From positions 266,762 through 330,761 of the forward strand of contig NGBS01000004.1 of assembly GCA_002245135.1 (NCBI GenBank): a stretch of 64,000 nt of DNA, written 5' to 3'. The stretch comes from Proteromonas lacertae. Its lineage: Eukaryota > Sar > Bigyra > Opalinata > Proteromonadidae. The position numbers were made by a program, and so were the translations under genes. Positions 42,686-54,340 of this stretch are shown here, piece by piece. Position 1 is the first letter of the stretch; each line of letters opens with the position of its first letter. Under the pieces are notes generated by a model, which did no database searches, was not told the origin of the DNA, and saw nothing but the letters and a program-made list of their open reading frames with translations.

Positions 42686-42696
42686 TATATATCCAT
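41728..42696 (-). CDS. P-loop NTPase-like protein (copy B, intact)
   Basis: Walker A GHSKIGKT near residue 47, then DDYADAKMIILLANPS and LLMYIPQFTKEEVEKVELLKPWAY. Continues upstream into a threonine-codon microsatellite (about 42690-42850) and, beyond, SPRY-like sequence (42819-43751) on the same strand, so the original gene may have been SPRY-linker-P-loop with indels in the repetitive linker. Walker B, G4 and G5 motifs not clear. Function unknown; nucleotide binding likely. Confidence 0.65.
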   Translation of the reverse strand: MDIYIQYNTIYLMRDYYYKLLNIVFPKSFNFNYDNQRHYLVFGHSKIGKTILADIIMQIIHSKFGDSVSINNISKGEKDNPYYDKRNNIQIVISDGKVIGEDDYADAKMIILLANPSKEEYKTFQSKRCALLMYIPQFTKEEVEKVELLKPWAYNNKDYKGFTYSKRLTYGLFTNDGEVYEYRENYSLYKGVIGYYNDEKKKIVREFENTINNKKNEVIIGEIIKGIDKSPFSKGEYDNVLIYDTYKYYTIGFNNTIFIFISEEIKKMACDKLYKINDKESCERMIKLLKENPVGSLAGILYKRIISFLMKNCDTFYENLIN

Positions 42697-42855
42697 TTGT
42701 TGAGATTCTTCTGGTAGTTGTAATTGTTGTAGGTGTAGTTGTTGTTGTAGGTGTAGTTTTAGTTGTAGTAGTTGTTGTGGTTGCAGTAGTAGTTGCAGTT
42801 GTTGTTGTAATTGTAGTTTTAGTTGTAGTAGTAGTTGTGGTTGTATGTTGATATT
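42686..42855 (-). repeat. ACA/ACT microsatellite coding for poly-threonine
   Basis: On the minus strand the DNA is a run of ACA, ACT and ACC codons, with a few AAA and ATT; other frames read as Asn/Tyr or Gln-like repeats. Repeat-length change explains why frames on both sides do not match. Confidence 0.8.
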
Positions 42856-43751
42856 TGTATGTCATCACCAATACTAACATATGGGAAAACTATTTTTTGG
42901 TTGATTTTACACACTTCTATTATTTCATTGCCTTGTTTAATGTACATTATCTTCCCATTCATATCGTATATTACTTCATGCACTTTTCCTTCCATACCAA
43001 ATATTCTTTTTGATTGTTCTATTATTATTCCTTTTTCATCTATCTTCTGAAATGAATGTTTTAACAACTTTATACATGGATATAATCTATTTGATGAATC
43101 TGGATTTTTATAATAACCAAAACTAATACCTTCACTACCAATACTCATTATCTGATAATAGAAATGGTAAATTCCACTTTCCTCTTTCATTTCTTCATTT
43201 ATCATTAAATACAATATACTTAATTTCATTCTCATAACTACCATTACAACTATCAGTTGGAGTATTACTATAACCTCTCTTCTTATATCTTTTTATCATA
43301 GGTAATGGAAGATTCCAACAACTTAAATATTTAACTGAACCATTTCTAGCACCAATATATGGGTAAACTGGTGTTGAACTGATTTTAAATACAGCTATTT
43401 CTGTTTTATTCCTGTTTTTGCAAACATGTTTGATATTCCACTTTCTATTTTCAATTTCTCTTTACTAAATAACTCCCCATGATCTCTATTCAACGTTATA
43501 TAACAATCATTCTCACTAATTGAATTATTTCTGTCACAATAACCAAACTTAATACAATCATTAAAACTCTCTATTTGGAATTTAAAATTATGAATTCTAT
43601 TCTCCATCCTCTCTGATATTATGCTATTATCTGTCGCAACTTCATTGAGCTTCAAATTTCTAAAATCTATATGAAATTTTGATGATTCTTTATCACCTTC
43701 TTCACACAAACTAAACAATGGGTAAATTGACTTTGGTGATATATTTAACAC
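42819..43751 (-). CDS. SPRY-like domain protein, probable N-terminal part of the P-loop gene
   Basis: Two in-frame pieces. 43395-43751: KFHIDFRNLKLNE, CIKFGYCDRNNS, ISENDCYITLNRD. 42819-43244: GISFGYYKNPDSSNRLYP, KVHEVIYDMNGKIMYIKQGNEI and KINQKIVFPYVSIGDDIQI, the SPRY-type sequence of a G-x-F-G-Y strand, a D-x-N-G-x-I turn and an F-P-Y-x-S-I end. Both pieces contain the FGY strand, so the domain may occur twice. Middle frame 43244-43395 needs a shift. No ATG at the upstream border. Tentative. Confidence 0.45.
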
Positions 43752-44150
43752 TTATATTTCTTTAAATAAGTTTTTAAATCATAATTGAATATATAGTTTA
43801 ATATACTTCATAACTATAGCATAATAATTGTAGGAATAATAAAATGGAGTAAATCAGCATATCATTCTTCACAATAGTGGATATTATAACCATTATACCA
43901 TATACATTACTCTGAACAACTCATTTAATAAAAATATCACATACATATTACAATCAAAGTATAAGATGAATATTTAAAGTGAATCACATTTACATATACA
44001 TACACTACTTTACATGTATATTAACTCTATAATTAAATTACATATTGAATGAGAATACTCTTTTATAGTTATATCTCTTATTTTCAATAACTTGTCTGTA
44101 TATTAACCATTAATACATATCTATATAGCATTTATCACATATTGAAACAC
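43752..44150. other. Gene-free AT-rich region
   Basis: Very AT-rich, no ORF of note and no recognisable repeat. Confidence 0.6.
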
Positions 44151-44171
44151 TCAAGCTTTTTAGCGGCTTGA
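44151..44171. repeat. 6-bp stem, 9-nt loop hairpin downstream of the first paralogue
   Basis: TCAAGC then a 9-base loop then GCTTGA, 105 bases after the stop of the 44276 gene. The same arrangement recurs at 45026-45046. Possible 3' RNA signal, or just part of the duplicated flank. Confidence 0.5.
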
Positions 44172-44275
44172 TTGTTTTTCTTTATTTTTTTCTTGCTATA
44201 CCAAATCAACAACAATTAAATGATAAACAATAATATATATATGATGATTTTTTTTAAATAATAATAAAATGATGT

Positions 44276-44614
44276 TTATATACCAGAACTCAAGCTATCT
44301 CTTGAAGAACCAAATAAATATTTACTTTGTAATGTTTCACTACGAGACAATGATGGTGTGATGTGAGTATTACTATCAGATTCAAATGAATCACTTAAAC
44401 TAACACTATCTCTACTACTTATAGTTTCTGATGATGTGAGATGTTGGTTATTATCTTCTGAGTCTGGACTGTAAATTGCGTAAAAAGACTCTTTATGAGA
44501 AGAAATATCATCGTCACTCAATGGAGAGTCTTCATTCCTGTGTATACATACGCTTCTTCTATCATCTTTAACACTTTTAATTGTTCTAGGACTGTTATCG
44601 TTTGAATAAGACAT
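44276..44614 (-). CDS. Serine-rich disordered protein, paralogue 1
   Basis: 112 codons from ATG 44614. Pattern DNSPRTIKSVKDDRRSVCI at the start and SLSRSETLQSKYLFGSS near the end, also found in the gene at 45162-45503. The middle is a Ser/Asp-rich low-complexity region with many possible kinase sites. No known domain. Tandem duplicates on the same strand, about 0.9 kb apart. Confidence 0.6.
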   Translation of the reverse strand: MSYSNDNSPRTIKSVKDDRRSVCIHRNEDSPLSDDDISSHKESFYAIYSPDSEDNNQHLTSSETISSRDSVSLSDSFESDSNTHITPSLSRSETLQSKYLFGSSRDSLSSGI

Positions 44615-45025
44615 GAGAAAAAACTAGTTAGGTTGAGTATTTGTTTTCTGTTTGACTATTTTACATTCATAACAAACGACATGAAACGGACAAGAATTCT
44701 TTAGAAACACATACTTCATACCACTTCCATTAAAAAAACATTTTAGTAAATCTTTAACTCTAGTTACTGTATTTACTCCTTTCCTGATAGTATGGAATAT
44801 AACTCATCAGCAAATGTCAGTTTATATCATTCATTTAAATTATCACTAAATTATTGTTTTTCACTTACAGTTTATCTCTCCTAAGATTAATTATCAGCAA
44901 GAAAAAGAATATCGATGTTTTTATTCCATTTCTAAAATTATGTAATCAAGTACAAAATGAATTCATCCATATGAATGAATAACAACATATCTGATATGAA
45001 TAAACAACATTTAAATTTTGAAAAC
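44615..45025. other. Gene-free AT-rich region between paralogues
   Basis: No ORF or clear repeat; likely holds the promoter of the 44276 gene. Confidence 0.5.
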
Positions 45026-45046
45026 TCAAGCTTTTATGTGGCTTGA
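45026..45046. repeat. 6-bp stem, 9-nt loop hairpin downstream of the second paralogue
   Basis: TCAAGC then 9 bases then GCTTGA, 116 bases after the stop of the 45162 gene; same stem as at 44151-44171 with a changed loop (TTTTATGTG versus TTTTTAGCG). Confidence 0.5.
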
Positions 45047-45161
45047 TTTATCTCTTCACGATTTCTCTTCACTTTAACAGTTTATAAACCCAACATACAA
45101 CAGGTTATATAATAATAAATGAATTAATAAGGTTTTAAAGTTTTTTTTACTCTTAGTCCGA

Positions 45162-45503
45162 TTAATCAGAATCATCAATCAAGGCGCCAAATAAAAAATC
45201 ACTTTGTTCTGTTTCGCTACGATGTAAAGATGGTCTGGGGTTTATATTTTCATCAGGTTCTTCGGAATTGTTACATAAATTGTCATTTCCTCTTTGGTTG
45301 TAGAAGGGATGTAATGGCTCTACGAGATTGTGGTGGTTATCAATAGTTGATGATTTTGAGTTGTAAATACCTTGATTTAAAGAATTATTTACTGAAATAG
45401 TGTTACTGACAGATGAATCTTCTTCGCAAGGAATATAAATACTTTTTCTGTCGTCTTTGAAGCTTTTTATGCTTCTTGGACTGTTATTATCTGGAAATGA
45501 CAT
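45162..45503 (-). CDS. Serine-rich disordered protein, paralogue 2
   Basis: ATG at 45503 (MSFPDNNSPRSIKS), chosen over the longer frame up to 45596 because it matches the paralogue's start. Shared motifs NSPRSIKSFKDDRKSIYI and SLHRSETEQSDFLFGA. About 113 residues, acidic tail, no domain. Confidence 0.6.
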   Translation of the reverse strand: MSFPDNNSPRSIKSFKDDRKSIYIPCEEDSSVSNTISVNNSLNQGIYNSKSSTIDNHHNLVEPLHPFYNQRGNDNLCNNSEEPDENINPRPSLHRSETEQSDFLFGALIDDSD

Positions 45504-45673
45504 GTTGAATGAGTTGTTTAATATTGATATTATAGACATTATACTTCTAACACATGTAATATGTAATACACTTAGAAAACTGTATTGTATTAACAAAACG
45601 AATAAATAAACGGATATATTTGAAACGAATACTATTTTGAATTTTTGAATTTTGCTTTTTTCTCAGCTATTAA

Positions 45674-46925
45674 ATGGATTTAATAAAACATTACTCTACT
45701 TTTGAGATATTAGATACAAAATTAACAGCAGATTGTGTTGAAACAATCGCTACTGATGAAATGAAAGGTATTTTACTCCTACGATGTATGTTAGATATAA
45801 TTGCAATTGGTACTTATCAATTAAATGAAGAGACAAGGGATAGAAATGGAGCAGTAACAATCAGAAAAGTATTGAGATAAATCTTTAACTGTTAGTATTG
45901 TGCTCAAACTAAAACTTCAGAAATGCTATGTACAACAGAAATGCCTGGAATATTGGATATGAAATGGTAATAATATATAGAAGATTTATATCACATTAGG
46001 AATTATGTGGAAGAGAATTATCTAATAGGTTGTGCTTGTACAGATGCTCAACTAAGGATATACAATTATAATACCGATTTACATGAACTTAATCAAACAC
46101 AAATCATAAAAATAGATGAGAATGATGAAATTATTTCATTATCAATAGATTGGGATATGCAAAATAAATCCCATCTATTAACCAGTCATTCAGATGGATA
46201 CATATCAATACATGATATAAATGGAGAAGAGATATCTAAAGTATAATATTTAATAATCAATATATATATGTATATTTATAGTGGAAAGGTCATAATCTAT
46301 ATGGAATGCCAACTGAAGTATGGATTGCTAATTATAACAAAATAAACTCCAATATAATATACAGTGGAGCAGATGATACATATATGAAAAGTATGAAATA
46401 TATATATAATACAATTAGTATGGGATGATAGAAGTTTAACTCAACCAATACAAATAATAAAAGAACATCAAGCTGGAGTTTGTTCAATGCAATCTCATCC
46501 ATCATTGTATTTTATAATAATTATTATAATTATTTAGAGAGAATATATTCACAACAGGTTCTTATGATGAATATGTAAGAATATGGGATACTAGAAATAT
46601 GAGTAAATCAATCACCAAAATAAAATTAAATGGTGGAATATGGAGAATAAAATGGCATCCTTATCAAGCAGTATATTATTAAGTAATTGTTATCTATTAC
46701 AATTAGGATTTGCTATTAATTGCAGGAATGAGAGGAGGAGGTTATATATTGAATTATGATGATAATAATAACTTTGAAATATTAAGACAGAATCTTGATC
46801 ATGAAAGTGAGAATTTAACATATGGAAGTGATTGGATAAACCCACAAAGAGAGAGTAAATCGTATGTTGTTGGAACTGCTTCATTTTATAATCATGAATA
46901 TAGAACTTGGGGTTTTGATTTATAA
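45674..46925 (+). CDS. DPH7: Diphthine methylesterase DPH7 (WD40 protein)
   Basis: Matches eukaryotic DPH7/RRT2: LDTKLTADCVE with GTYQL, ILDMKW, a WD block ending in SLDWD, YSGADDTYMK, GVCSMQSHPS, NIFTTGSYDEYVRIWDTRNMSK, GGIWRIKWHPY and LTYGSDW. DPH7 removes a methyl group from diphthine on elongation factor 2, the step before amidation in diphthamide synthesis (known). Spliced: introns about 45869-45895, 45967-46000, 46242-46281, 46392-46424, 46505-46541 and 46661-46706. The first exon's ORF ends early (45880) if unspliced. Ends TAA 46925. Confidence 0.9.
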
Positions 46926-46955
46926 GTAAAAAAAAATAAGTAAATATTTATGTTT

Positions 46956-47503
46956 CTAATTATTCTTATTATAATAATAAACCTTCACACCTCTACAATG
47001 TTCTACTTTAATTGGAGTTATATAAGGTAATGAAAATATATAAGTGACTATTTTTACACCTTTTTCATATAATGGTTGAATTATTGGTTGTATTTTCTTT
47101 AAACCTTCTGGAACTAGATATAGGAAAATTAATGTTGCATCTGTAATATTTGCATCTAGTGACGATTGATGATATACATTCTATTGATTATAAAACAAAA
47201 AAACACAATTATACTATCAATTCCTCCAATTTTTCATTTTTTATATTTTGAACAGCTCTATCATAGAATGTTTTATCATATTCATAACCTACACATTTAC
47301 AACCAACTGTTTTAGCTGCATAAATTAAAACTCTACCGTCTCCACATCCCAAATCATAAACAACATCATTTGGTTGTAAATCTGCTAATTTAAATACTAA
47401 TTCTATTGCCTATATATAAACCAAAGATAAATAATACTTCATCACAAGTAGGATTAAATGGAGCTAATTTTTCACCAACTTTTGTCTCATCTTTATCTGA
47501 CAT
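46956..47503 (-). CDS. FAM173-like protein lysine methyltransferase
   Basis: ATG at 47503: MSDKDETKVGEKLAPFNPT. Joined exons: ADLQPNDVVYDLGCGDGRVLIYAAKTVG (SAM-binding motif I), VGYEYDKTFYDRAV (motif II), TLIFLYLVPEGLKKIQPII and KIVTYIFSLPYITP. This matches the FAM173/ANTKMT group, which methylate lysine on ATP synthase c or the ADP/ATP carrier in mitochondria (known family). Introns GTATTATT...TAG (about 47395-47422) and GTATAATT...TAG. Ends TAG. Its 3' end is 31 bases from that of DPH7. Confidence 0.8.
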
Positions 47504-47607
47504 ACTGCTATTTATCCAATATATTGCATATATAAGAAAAAATAAAGATTTACCTAAAAAGAGTAAATTACATGTAATAGCCAACGTGTTTTTAAAAAAT
47601 TCTTTTT

Positions 47608-50600
47608 ATGGATGGTATTAATTTATTAGTTATTAAAAATGCTGGTATTCCTGTTACAGTAGGAACTTACTTGTATATTTATATCAATATCCATATTTAG
47701 ACGATCGGGAATGAGAAATGGTGCTCCTGTATTCTCTGGGTCTTATGGTTTGATGATATTTAAAGAAATAATTAATGGTGAAGCAGGATGGATTATAGGA
47801 GATATGACAACAGGTTATTATGCATGTCAGTCAGATGTTAATTTCCCTCCACAAATTGGATGGAAATGCATTCAAGCTGGTGTAGCACCGCCTCCAATAG
47901 TTGAATATATAGTATATTTAATCAAGATTTAAACAAATAGGATGATAAAGTACTTCTCAACTTACTTCCAACCACCAAAATAGCAACAGATTTACAAAGT
48001 TCTCATTACTGGATGGATCATCTATTTTCAGCATGTCGTGGTAATCGTCTAGGCTTAGTAAAAGAGATAATAGAACATGGTTGTCCAATAGATTTAACAG
48101 AAAGTGATTCAGGTGATACACCCTTATTAATAGCATGTGAAAAAGGATTTACACAATTATTAGAATATTGTTTACAACAGAAAGCAGCTATTGATCCACA
48201 TCCTGATTTTGGATATACTGGTTTTCAAGTATGAAATATAAATTATTAAATTTTTAATTATTTTCTTCTTATTCTTATATATATATATATATATATATAT
48301 AGTTGGCTGTAATGAATGGTCATTATGATTGCTGTTCAATATTACTAGAAAAAGCTCAACAAAGAGGAGAATTGAAGCTATTATTAAGTAATGCAGATTT
48401 AGAAGGAGATTTACCTATTCATTTATGTGCAGGAAGAGGACATTTAGATATATTACGATTATTATTACAATATGACGCTGTATTAACAGAACCAAATAAA
48501 GAAAAGAAGACTGTATTACATTTTGCAGCATCTCAAGGCAGAGTAGAAATGACACAATTCATATTACAAAACGTAAATTATGAGTTTATTAATCTTCAAG
48601 ATATGGATGGAAATACAGCTTTACATGTAGCAGCAATGAATGATAGAGATAGTATAGTGAGATTATTGATCGAATATAAAGCTGATCCAAATATTAGAAA
48701 TAATAATGGTGAAAAACCATATGATATAGCAGTAGCTCAAAGAAGTCAAGAAGCTATCAGAGCATTAGAACCATTTAATACTAAAAAGAGTATAAATAAA
48801 TAAATAATTAAATTGTATTTTATGTATATAGACTTTAGCTATAGAGATGGCACATATGAAAGAGGTTTATTCCGAGGTATGAAGATAGCTGTACCTGACA
48901 TAATTGAAGGTGAAGATGCTGATAGAACGAGAGATTGGGCATTCTTTCAATATGCACTTAGACCAAGAGCACCTGAGTTATTTGCAGTGGAAGATAAGAA
49001 TAGTCATCGATATGTTGTATATAGAACTATTACACCCGAAACAGATGAGTATATATTCATTAATATTAATATTTTGTCTATTTATTATTACATAGTCCAC
49101 CCTATTATTTGAATGAAGAAACAAATGAAACAACATATGATGATCCTAGAGCAATGCATGATGTATATATTACTTATATTATAATTTAGTGGTTTAAAGC
49201 TCCACCTCATTCCTATGATGAAGATGATAAGAAAGATTTAGAATTAGAAGCTCTAATCGCAGAGAATGACAGATTATTCAAGAAACTAATGGATTTGACT
49301 CGTAAATATGACAGAGAAACAAAGAATAAACGTGGTATTCATGAATTAGAATTGAATCAAAAGGATGAAACAATCGAACAATTTAAACAAGAGATTGATG
49401 ATTTAAGTAGTTTAGGTGGTGAAGATAGAGTAAAGAGATTATTAGCAGCCATAGAAAACTTACAAAAGATCGTAGATCAATTATTAGCAGAATATAATGA
49501 AAAGATGGCTAAATGGAATGAATTGAATAATAAATTCGATAATTTGATTGGTTTAGAAATGAACAGAGCTGTTATGGATAATTTAGATTGGAGAAAAGGA
49601 AACAGAAAGCACAAAAAGAGAGAAAATATCTTGGTCTTCTGCAGAGTCCGTCCATTATTACCATACGAAGTTGCTAAAGGTGAATCAATGTATACAACTG
49701 AATTTCCATTTGAAGATGTCATTGTAATGAATAAATCAGGTTATGCCTATACATTCAATTTCGATCAAGTCTTCCCACCTAATGATTCACAAGAAAGAGT
49801 ATTCCAAGAAGTTGAACCATTTATTACTAAAGCGTTAGATGGATTTAACTTATGTATATTTGCTTATGGCCAAACTGGTGCTGGTAAGACTCATACTATG
49901 ATGGGACCTGAAGAAGATCCTGGTTTGATGTTTAGAACATTAAATACACTATTCTATCTAATGCAAGTTAGAAAGAATGAATGTAGATATAACTGTTCAT
50001 TGAGTATAATTGAAGTTTATAATGAGATGGTTACTGATTTATTGAATGCTGATAAGAAGGCTGGTTATAACTTAGAATTACGTTTAGGTAAAGATGGTAA
50101 AGTTTATACTGATGGTTTGTTAAGATTAGATGTTAATTCATATTCTGAAGTTATTGATTATTTCGCTAAGGCTAGTGAAAATAGAGCAATTGGTAAACAT
50201 AATATGAATGAACACTCTTCCAGATCTCACTTGATTATTACAATTAACTTAGCTGGTATTAATTTAAAGACTGGTGAGTCAAAGTTTAGTCGTCTACATC
50301 TTATCGATCTTGCTGGTAGTGAGAGAGTGTATAAGACAGCAGCAGATGGTGCTAGATTGAATGAAGCAAAATCTATCAACAAGAGTGTATATTTATTGTT
50401 ATTTTTATATATTATTTGAATAGTTGAGTGCTTTAGGTGGTGTTATTAATGCATTCGCAATGAAGAGCAAGCATGTTCCATACAGAGATTCGAAATTGAC
50501 TTATTACTTGCAAGAATCATTGTCTGGTGATTCTAAATTACTAATGTTTGTTAATATATCCCCAGCTAAATGGAATTTATCAGAATCTATAGCTTCCTTA

Positions 50601-50642
50601 CAGTTTGCATCAAGATGTAGATCATTGAACGATGGTGCATAG
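47608..50642 (+). CDS. Kinesin-14 with ankyrin repeats and WW-like domain
   Basis: One spliced gene, eight exons, introns 47673-47700, 47912-47940, 48229-48302, 48790-48831, 49049-49095, 49163-49189 and 50387-50423, all phase-consistent. Order: an N-terminal module ending TTGYYACQSDVNFPPQIGWK; ankyrin repeats (DTPLLIACEKG, LPIHLCAGRGHLDILRLLL, TALHVAAMNDRD); WW-like PPYYLNEETNETTYDDP; coiled coil; motor with CRVRPLL, FAYGQTGAGKTHTMMG (P-loop), NEHSSRSH and LIDLAGSER. The motor is C-terminal, as in minus-end-directed kinesin-14. The last exon ends TAG at 50642. An ankyrin-WW-kinesin arrangement is unusual to me. Role: microtubule-based transport or spindle. Confidence 0.92.
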
Positions 50643-50908
50643 AAAATTATACATATTAATATTTTATTTTATCGATATATTATTTGTGTTAATAAATCAT
50701 GAAAACTATTTGTTGTTAAAAATCTCAAAATCAAGTTAATCTTTTTCAGCAACTGAAATATTAGAGTTTATATAAAAATTAGTGTGAAGTGTAAATGTGA
50801 TAAATGTAAAGTGAAAAATAACTGACTATAAATTCGAAATTTTTCGTTTAGAAAAACTTCTTTTTAATTCTTTGCTTCTAGTCGCTTAGCAGTTTTATAT
50901 TTACTATA

Positions 50909-51392
50909 ATGTCTACTGATTCAAATAGTCATACTGATAGTATCATAAAAGATAAACCAGAACAACCAACAAAGTGTTTATCACCAGATTGCAGTTTTTA
51001 CGGGTATACTATATTATAGCTATACTTTATTAGTAATCCAGCAACAGAAAATTATTGTTCTGCGTGTTATAAAAAAGTAATAAGTATATTTCTTGGATTT
51101 TACACTTCTAGGTACAAGGACACAAACAGGGCCAGTAACAGAACAACCGGCACAAGCAAGTGAATCACAACTAGATAGTTCACAACCACAACAAAAGAAT
51201 AAAAACAGATGTTATTTGTGTAATAAGAAAGTGGGGTTGCTCGGATTTAAATGTAAATGTGGTTATATATTCTGTGGAACACACAGATATGCTGATCAAC
51301 ACAGCTGTTCTTTCGACTATAAAAAACAAAATCACGATATTCTGGTGAAAGCAAACCCTGTTATTGAAGCTTCCAAAGTTGAATCAATTTAG
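50909..51392 (+). CDS. A20/AN1 zinc-finger protein (ZFAND5/6, SAP family)
   Basis: ATG 50909. Exon 1-2 encode the A20 finger CLSPDCSFYGNPATENYCSACYKK; the third exon begins after the GTATAT...CTAG intron (STRTQTGPV...), and the AN1 finger is NRCYLCNKKVGLLGFKCKCGYIFCGTHRYADQHSCSFDY. Gene ends TAG 51392. These proteins bind ubiquitin and act in stress responses. About 140 residues; all expected cysteines present. Confidence 0.9.
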
Positions 51393-51462
51393 TTTAGTTA
51401 GTAAATGAAATTTATATATAGTATGTAGGGATTAACATATTTAAGTCATAATTTAAATAAAA

Positions 51463-52016
51463 CTAATAACTAACGAGTCCAACACTAGCTGCTTTGTGCT
51501 TTTTTGCTTTCTTCTTCTCTCCCTCACCTTTTCGTTTCTTTGCTTTTACAACAATGTCTATATATTGAAAAAATAAAAAATACTTGTGGGTATTTGAACA
51601 TCGGATGATTCCTTTGTTGAAAGATCTTCCAACATGTTAGATCCCTTTTCTTCTGCTTCTAATACTTTCTCTTTTATTAATTAAGGATAATTTCAAGAAT
51701 GTATTTATTTTTTCAATAAAGATATTTTAAATTTCTGTAGTTCTTTATCTAGTTTTGCTTTTTCAATTTGTTGTTTTTCTTTATTTTTAGCTGCTTGTTC
51801 TCTCAAAAACCTCAAATCACTTTGGTCAAAAACTCCTTTTGATTCTATATTACCTGCAGCGATTTCATCTTCTCCAGCTATTTTATTTATTAAATCTTTG
51901 TCTTCCGAACCAGTCATTGTTGTAAATTCCACTCCTAAATATCAAAAAGCCAAGAGAATACCAGCCAGTTTAACTTCTTCAGGCATATATTCTCTATAAG
52001 TTCCACTACCACTCAT
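51463..52016 (-). CDS. Lysine-rich nuclear-type protein, unrecognised
   Basis: ATG 52016: MSGSGTYREYMPEEVKLAG, intron, GVEFTTMTGSEDKDL, then a charged helix with FDQSDLRFLREQAAKNKEKQ to TAA near 51705. A further exon-like piece (EEKGSNMLEDLSTKESSDVQIP then VVKAKKRKGEGEKKKAKKHK, TAG at 51463) follows on the same strand; joining is unresolved, and it may be a separate small gene. The basic C-terminal tail suggests nuclear location. Confidence 0.45.
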
Positions 52017-52105
52017 AATCTCTCAAAAAAGAAAAAAAAGATATTTGGCTTGATGTTTTAAATTATGTCCTTTCATAGTATAAAAGAAAAACATTCATAA
52101 ACTAA

Positions 52106-53420
52106 TTAAATTATTCTTCTACTTCTATTATAATGTATTTTAAGCAAATTTAAAAGATTTAGACGAACTTCATCAATTTGCTCAGCTGCTTCAGCTTCAT
52201 TTTTTTCAACGAATTTAATTTTGTAAGTAGGAGCATCATTAAAATTAAATACAGGGTAAGGAACTTTTAAATATTTGTCAAAAAAACATTTAATATAATA
52301 AAATATGTACAAACCACAATCATAATCATTTTGCTGTTTTGGCAATCTAAATGACATACCTGGGTAGTTTTTCCTTCTATAAATAGGAAAAAACTCTTTC
52401 AAAGTACTATATTCACTATTTTCTTGATAAAATACTTCTGTTAGAAAGTTTCTAATTGTTACAGTAATTGATGTTATATTCGTTGTTCCACTGTTTATAT
52501 AGAATATTCCACTATATGCTCCACGTGTTATTTTACTTTTACTGTTTTTATCTGTTTGCAGTTTCTTATAAGCTTCTATATATTCTATATAAATAAGAAT
52601 ATATATACTTTTTACTATGTTTTGTTGTGATGGATTTTCTAATATATATTTCTCCATTTCTTCTTCATTTTTCAAACAACTCAATGAAATATCTTGAGGC
52701 AAATCTTGTAGAAATGAAATATATCTTTGAGATACATAGAATGTATTGTATAATATAACTGCAGTCCAATGATGACTAAAATTAGAAATAATATTAATAT
52801 ATTTTAATACTTTTTACATATTGGAATAATAATAAATTCCTTCTTTAGCAGATCTTTCCATTTTGATATACTCCTACTATATGATTGTGGTTGATTAATA
52901 ACCTAATAAAATGAATTAATAGAAATACATTATCATAAAAATAAGAAGGTAGTAGTTCAACTCTATCTTTATCCCAATCTTCATATAATCTCACTAATAG
53001 AAACTCTACTATCTTATCATTCACAATATTCTCTTTATGCAGCATAACTAACTCTCTATCTGTAATATCTATTTTAATCTATAAATATATATGTAATAGA
53101 CATGCTTTATCAGCTGGATGTTCATACGATTCAATAACATTGGTAGATGTTACATCTATAATTCCTCTATAATACACTTTACCCCATTCAAAACTAATCA
53201 AGTATTCATAACCACCTTTAAATTTTCTATTCTTTTCTTTGATTATTCCCCAGCCATAATTTGTATGAACTATATCACCAACATCATATCTTATTTTTTT
53301 CGATCTTTTATCTCTATTTTCTATCTCGTCTTCATCACTATCTGCAATATCTACCACTTTCAATTTTCTTTTTTTGGGAACTGACTGTTTTTGCTTTGTC
53401 TCTGTTATAGTTACATACAT
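52106..53420 (-). CDS. Ulp1-type (C48) cysteine protease
   Basis: ATG 53420. N-terminal KKRK basic stretch, then YDVGDIVHTNYGWGIIKEKNRKFKGGYEYLIS (KOW/Tudor-like), then ENIVNDKIVEFLLVRLYEDW (Ulp1 start), HHWTAVILYNT (catalytic His) and FRLPKQQNDYDCGLYIFYYIKC with the DCG cysteine. One or more short introns divide it (near 53080 and 52790). SUMO-protease-like C48 domains are often captured by CACTA-type elements; adjacent transposase below supports that. A host SUMO protease is the alternative. Confidence 0.65.
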
Positions 53421-54340
53421 TTTATAATTGACTGTAACACTATAAGAATTCTAATCTATTTTGCAAATAGGACTTATATACTTGACCCAAGCTGGGCTCG
53501 TTGAATTTTGACTTTAACACCATTTTCTTTTCGTTTTTTAATTGTCTTTAAGTTTGAATAAAAAGCCAATACTCTACACATCTATTAATTACATGTTGAA
53601 GTTTGTATTTAGCTATAAATTAAAAATATCAAATTTTAATACTTTTTAGATAGACTTTTAATAGAAATTCCAACTCGACAGAACCAACAATATTTCTAAA
53701 TTAAGTAATATTTCATAACTAAATTCGCTTGCTATTAGTAAACTATCAAACACTGGGCAATCACTTTGTACCGAAGACTTATTAGAATTCTCGAATTATT
53801 CTTAAAGATAATATATAAATTGTAAATCTATGTGAGTAAAGCTAAGAAAATATCTCCTTGTATATAAATGACATTTCAAATTTAGAGGATCTATTCTAAT
53901 TAGTTGTTATATAGTTATATCTAATGTTTAATTGTATAATTATAAAATTTATATTGCGTTATATGCACTTTCAAAGTAATATAGTAGAAAAAGTGATTAG
54001 CAACCTATATTACATATAACTTCAGATTGAATATTTATTTATTTGATTCATGATAGAGAAATTAATACATATTCATTAGTATATGAAGAGAAAAATGAGA
54101 AAATAAAAAAAGTAAAAGAAGTAAAAATACATGTAATTGTCATCTTTTAATGTAATTTTATTATTTGTGTAAAATATTATCATTTTGATTGTAATTAGTT
54201 ATTTTAACTATTTTTGTATATAAACATGCATATATTTGCTAATTGTATAGAATAATATTCATAGTATCATGTGTATATACATTTAATGAAAAAGTAAATG
54301 ATTTATACATTGATGATTAAGAAACAATTATAAAGAAGAA
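53421..54340. other. AT-rich region without recognisable gene
   Basis: No sizeable ORF. The repeated AATTTTAAT-like stretches look like degraded non-coding element sequence. Confidence 0.5.

Noticed and set aside
42674-42880. Poly-threonine and overlapping poly-valine ORFs as genes
   Set aside because: They are the two strands of one trinucleotide-like microsatellite.
49477-49722. Minus-strand 81-residue ORF inside the kinesin
   Set aside because: Shadow of the kinesin coiled coil and motor start.
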